DNA from: Actinomycetota bacterium
GTDB taxonomy: Bacteria; Actinomycetota; Actinomycetes; S36-B12
Assembly (NCBI GenBank): GCA_016870425.1
Contig: VGBQ01000122.1
Location: 1 to 7,989, forward strand
Length of the DNA: 7,989 bases
Direction: 5' to 3'
Below are positions 6,544-7,989 of the stretch, piece by piece. The position numbers were made by a program, and so were the translations under genes. The notes under the pieces were generated by a model. That model saw only the letters and a program-made list of their open reading frames with translations, ran no database searches and was not told the DNA's origin. Numbering within the stretch: position 1 is the stretch's first letter; each line of letters begins with the position of its first letter.

Positions 6544-7989
6544 ATGTGGGTCATGTCACGGTCTTCCCGTCCCCTGCTGTCCCGCATCCGAGTACCCCGC
6601 GATCTGGACCCCTCCTCGCGTGCGGGTCTCATGCTCGCCGCGGTCAGCGTCGGCCTGTCCTACCAGCCCAACCTCCTCACCCGGAAGAGCATCGACCAGG
6701 GGATCATCACCGGCCTCTCCGGCCTGGCGGCCTACACCTGGGGCACGTCAGCGCACAGTGCGCTGAGCGCTCTGGGCTCGCGCGTGGGGGGTCGTCGCGG
6801 CCAGGTAGCGGGGGATGCGCTCGTCGTCCTGGGCTCCGTGGCGGCGAACCGGCTGCTCGCCTGGCGTGAGCATGAGCCCGCGTGGCGGTCGTCGGCGCGC
6901 CTGGGTGCCGGTGCGATGGCTGCCGCGGCGGCGACGGGCATGGCCTCCCGCGTCATCGAGGAGATCCCCAGCACACCGGTGCGCATAGCGGCGACAACCG
7001 GTGGTGTGGCCGCCCTTGGCGGTGGCGTCTATGGCCTGACGCGTCTGATGGGCCAGCAGATCGGCGCGAGTGAGTTGGAGCAGTTCCGGGCATCGCGCGA
7101 CGAGGGGCTCGGGGGTGTCGTTCGCGCCATCCGCGAGATCGCCACCGGGGAGCCTGAGGATCTCAATCAGGATCAGGACCTCACGGTGGATCCGCTGGTT
7201 GCTACCGGCATTGGCCTCGCCGTGACCGGCAGTCTGCTGAGCCTCGCCGCCGTCGAATCGCGAGTCACTCGGCTGTGGGGTCGCGGCGTCGCCTCTCTCT
7301 TCGGCGGCACGCCCGAGGACCACGCCACGGTCGCACGCGGACTCACCGCGGCCGCCACGGTGGTCGTCGGCGCCCTCGCGCTGAAGTTCGTCGATCGTGA
7401 GCTGGGCAACGCGGGCGAGGGCATGGAGCCCGCGCACGCCACGCCCCCGGACATCCCTGAGATCACCGGATCTCCCGTCTCGGGTCGTTCGTGGTCGGAC
7501 CAGAGCCGAGAGGGACGCCGCTGGCTCAGCATGGTGCTGCGCCCGGACACGATCTCCGCCGTCATGGGGGAGCCCGCTCAGCAACCCATTCGCGTCTACG
7601 CCAGCCTCCAGAGCGCGACGACGAAGGAGGGACGCGCCCAGGTGCTGCTGGATGAGATCGACAGAACCCGTGCGCTGGAGCGTCCCTATGTCGCCCTCTG
7701 GTCACCCACGGGATCGGGTTACGTCAACTACGTCGCCTGCGAGACGTTCGAGTACCTCACGGGCGGAAACTGCGCGAGCCTGGCCATCCAGTACTCCGTC
7801 CTGCCCTCCTCGCTGTCACTCGCGGACGTCAAGCGTGGGACTGATCAGACGCGCATGGTCTTTGCTGGGATCGCCCAGCGCCTTGCGGCCATGCCCCCGG
7901 AGAAGCGCCCGCGCGTGTTCCTCTTCGGCGAGAGCCTGGGTTCCCAGGTCAGCGAGGAGATGTTCGAGGGGATGGGGGTATTCGGCCCG
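6544..7989 (+). CDS. Polytopic membrane alpha/beta-hydrolase, Abhydrolase_9 family (3' end missing)
   Basis: An open frame of 482 codons runs off the right edge without a stop. The N-terminal half (about 25-285) has several hydrophobic, Ala/Gly-rich segments, near 28-45, 52-68, 90-105, 119-135, 147-167, 216-237 and 264-282, like the Abhydrolase_9 N-terminal membrane domain. A linker with SREGRRW (321-327) leads into the hydrolase domain from about 335: IRVYASLQSATTKEGRAQV (349-367), SPTGSGYVN (387-395), YLTGGNCASLAIQYSVLPS (404-422) and the nucleophile elbow GESLGS (462-467) with S464. The remaining acid/histidine part of the triad should lie beyond the window. The family (formerly DUF2319) is common in actinobacteria; I know of no established substrate, so lipid or ester hydrolysis at the membrane is a guess. 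ATG 6544 has GGAGG 11 nt upstream; ATG 6553, which has CAGGAT 7 nt before it and could be leaderless, is nearly as likely. Confidence 0.87.
   Translation, partial: MWVMSRSSRPLLSRIRVPRDLDPSSRAGLMLAAVSVGLSYQPNLLTRKSIDQGIITGLSGLAAYTWGTSAHSALSALGSRVGGRRGQVAGDALVVLGSVAANRLLAWREHEPAWRSSARLGAGAMAAAAATGMASRVIEEIPSTPVRIAATTGGVAALGGGVYGLTRLMGQQIGASELEQFRASRDEGLGGVVRAIREIATGEPEDLNQDQDLTVDPLVATGIGLAVTGSLLSLAAVESRVTRLWGRGVASLFGGTPEDHATVARGLTAAATVVVGALALKFVDRELGNAGEGMEPAHATPPDIPEITGSPVSGRSWSDQSREGRRWLSMVLRPDTISAVMGEPAQQPIRVYASLQSATTKEGRAQVLLDEIDRTRALERPYVALWSPTGSGYVNYVACETFEYLTGGNCASLAIQYSVLPSSLSLADVKRGTDQTRMVFAGIAQRLAAMPPEKRPRVFLFGESLGSQVSEEMFEGMGVFGP

Noticed and set aside
5656..6869. Two plus-strand open frames (5656-6171 and 6057-6869) opposite gcdH
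   Set aside because: Both are antisense to well-conserved gcdH codons, and the second also runs across the intergenic region into the wrong frame of the hydrolase gene.

Overview
The window is GC-rich (roughly two thirds by eye) and densely coded, with many GTG starts. The run cdsA-rlmN, the RlmN N-terminus of mycobacterial type, and the membrane alpha/beta-hydrolase of the Abhydrolase_9 family all point to a member of the Actinomycetota. I cannot fix the order or genus from this sequence.

Layout: positions 1-5241 are one continuous plus-strand run with almost no gaps. It holds the 3' end of cdsA (phospholipid synthesis), rlmN (23S rRNA/tRNA adenine C2 methylation), a small four-helix potassium-channel-like protein 4 nt behind rlmN, a prpE-type short-chain acyl-CoA synthetase after an 18-nt gap, and a family III (CaiB/BaiF) CoA-transferase overlapping prpE by 4 nt. 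The last gene meets a minus-strand glutaryl-CoA dehydrogenase gene (gcdH) tail to tail, and the two stop codons share a CTAG tetranucleotide. After a divergent intergenic region of about 130 nt, a plus-strand gene for a polytopic membrane protein with a C-terminal alpha/beta-hydrolase domain runs off the right edge.

Functionally the left part is housekeeping. The middle is an acyl-CoA module: PrpE activates propionate (or a similar short acid), the CoA-transferase plausibly moves CoA onto glutarate, and GcdH oxidises and decarboxylates glutaryl-CoA to crotonyl-CoA. The pairing of a family III CoA-transferase with GcdH matches known glutarate (lysine, tryptophan, benzoate) degradation loci; the substrate of this copy is inferred.

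I see no CRISPR array, RNA gene, insertion sequence, phage gene or defence system. The most noteworthy points are the CTAG stop-stop overlap, the possible leaderless start of prpE, the altered pore of the RCK-less channel, and the poorly characterised membrane hydrolase. I did not find evidence of a wholly new system.
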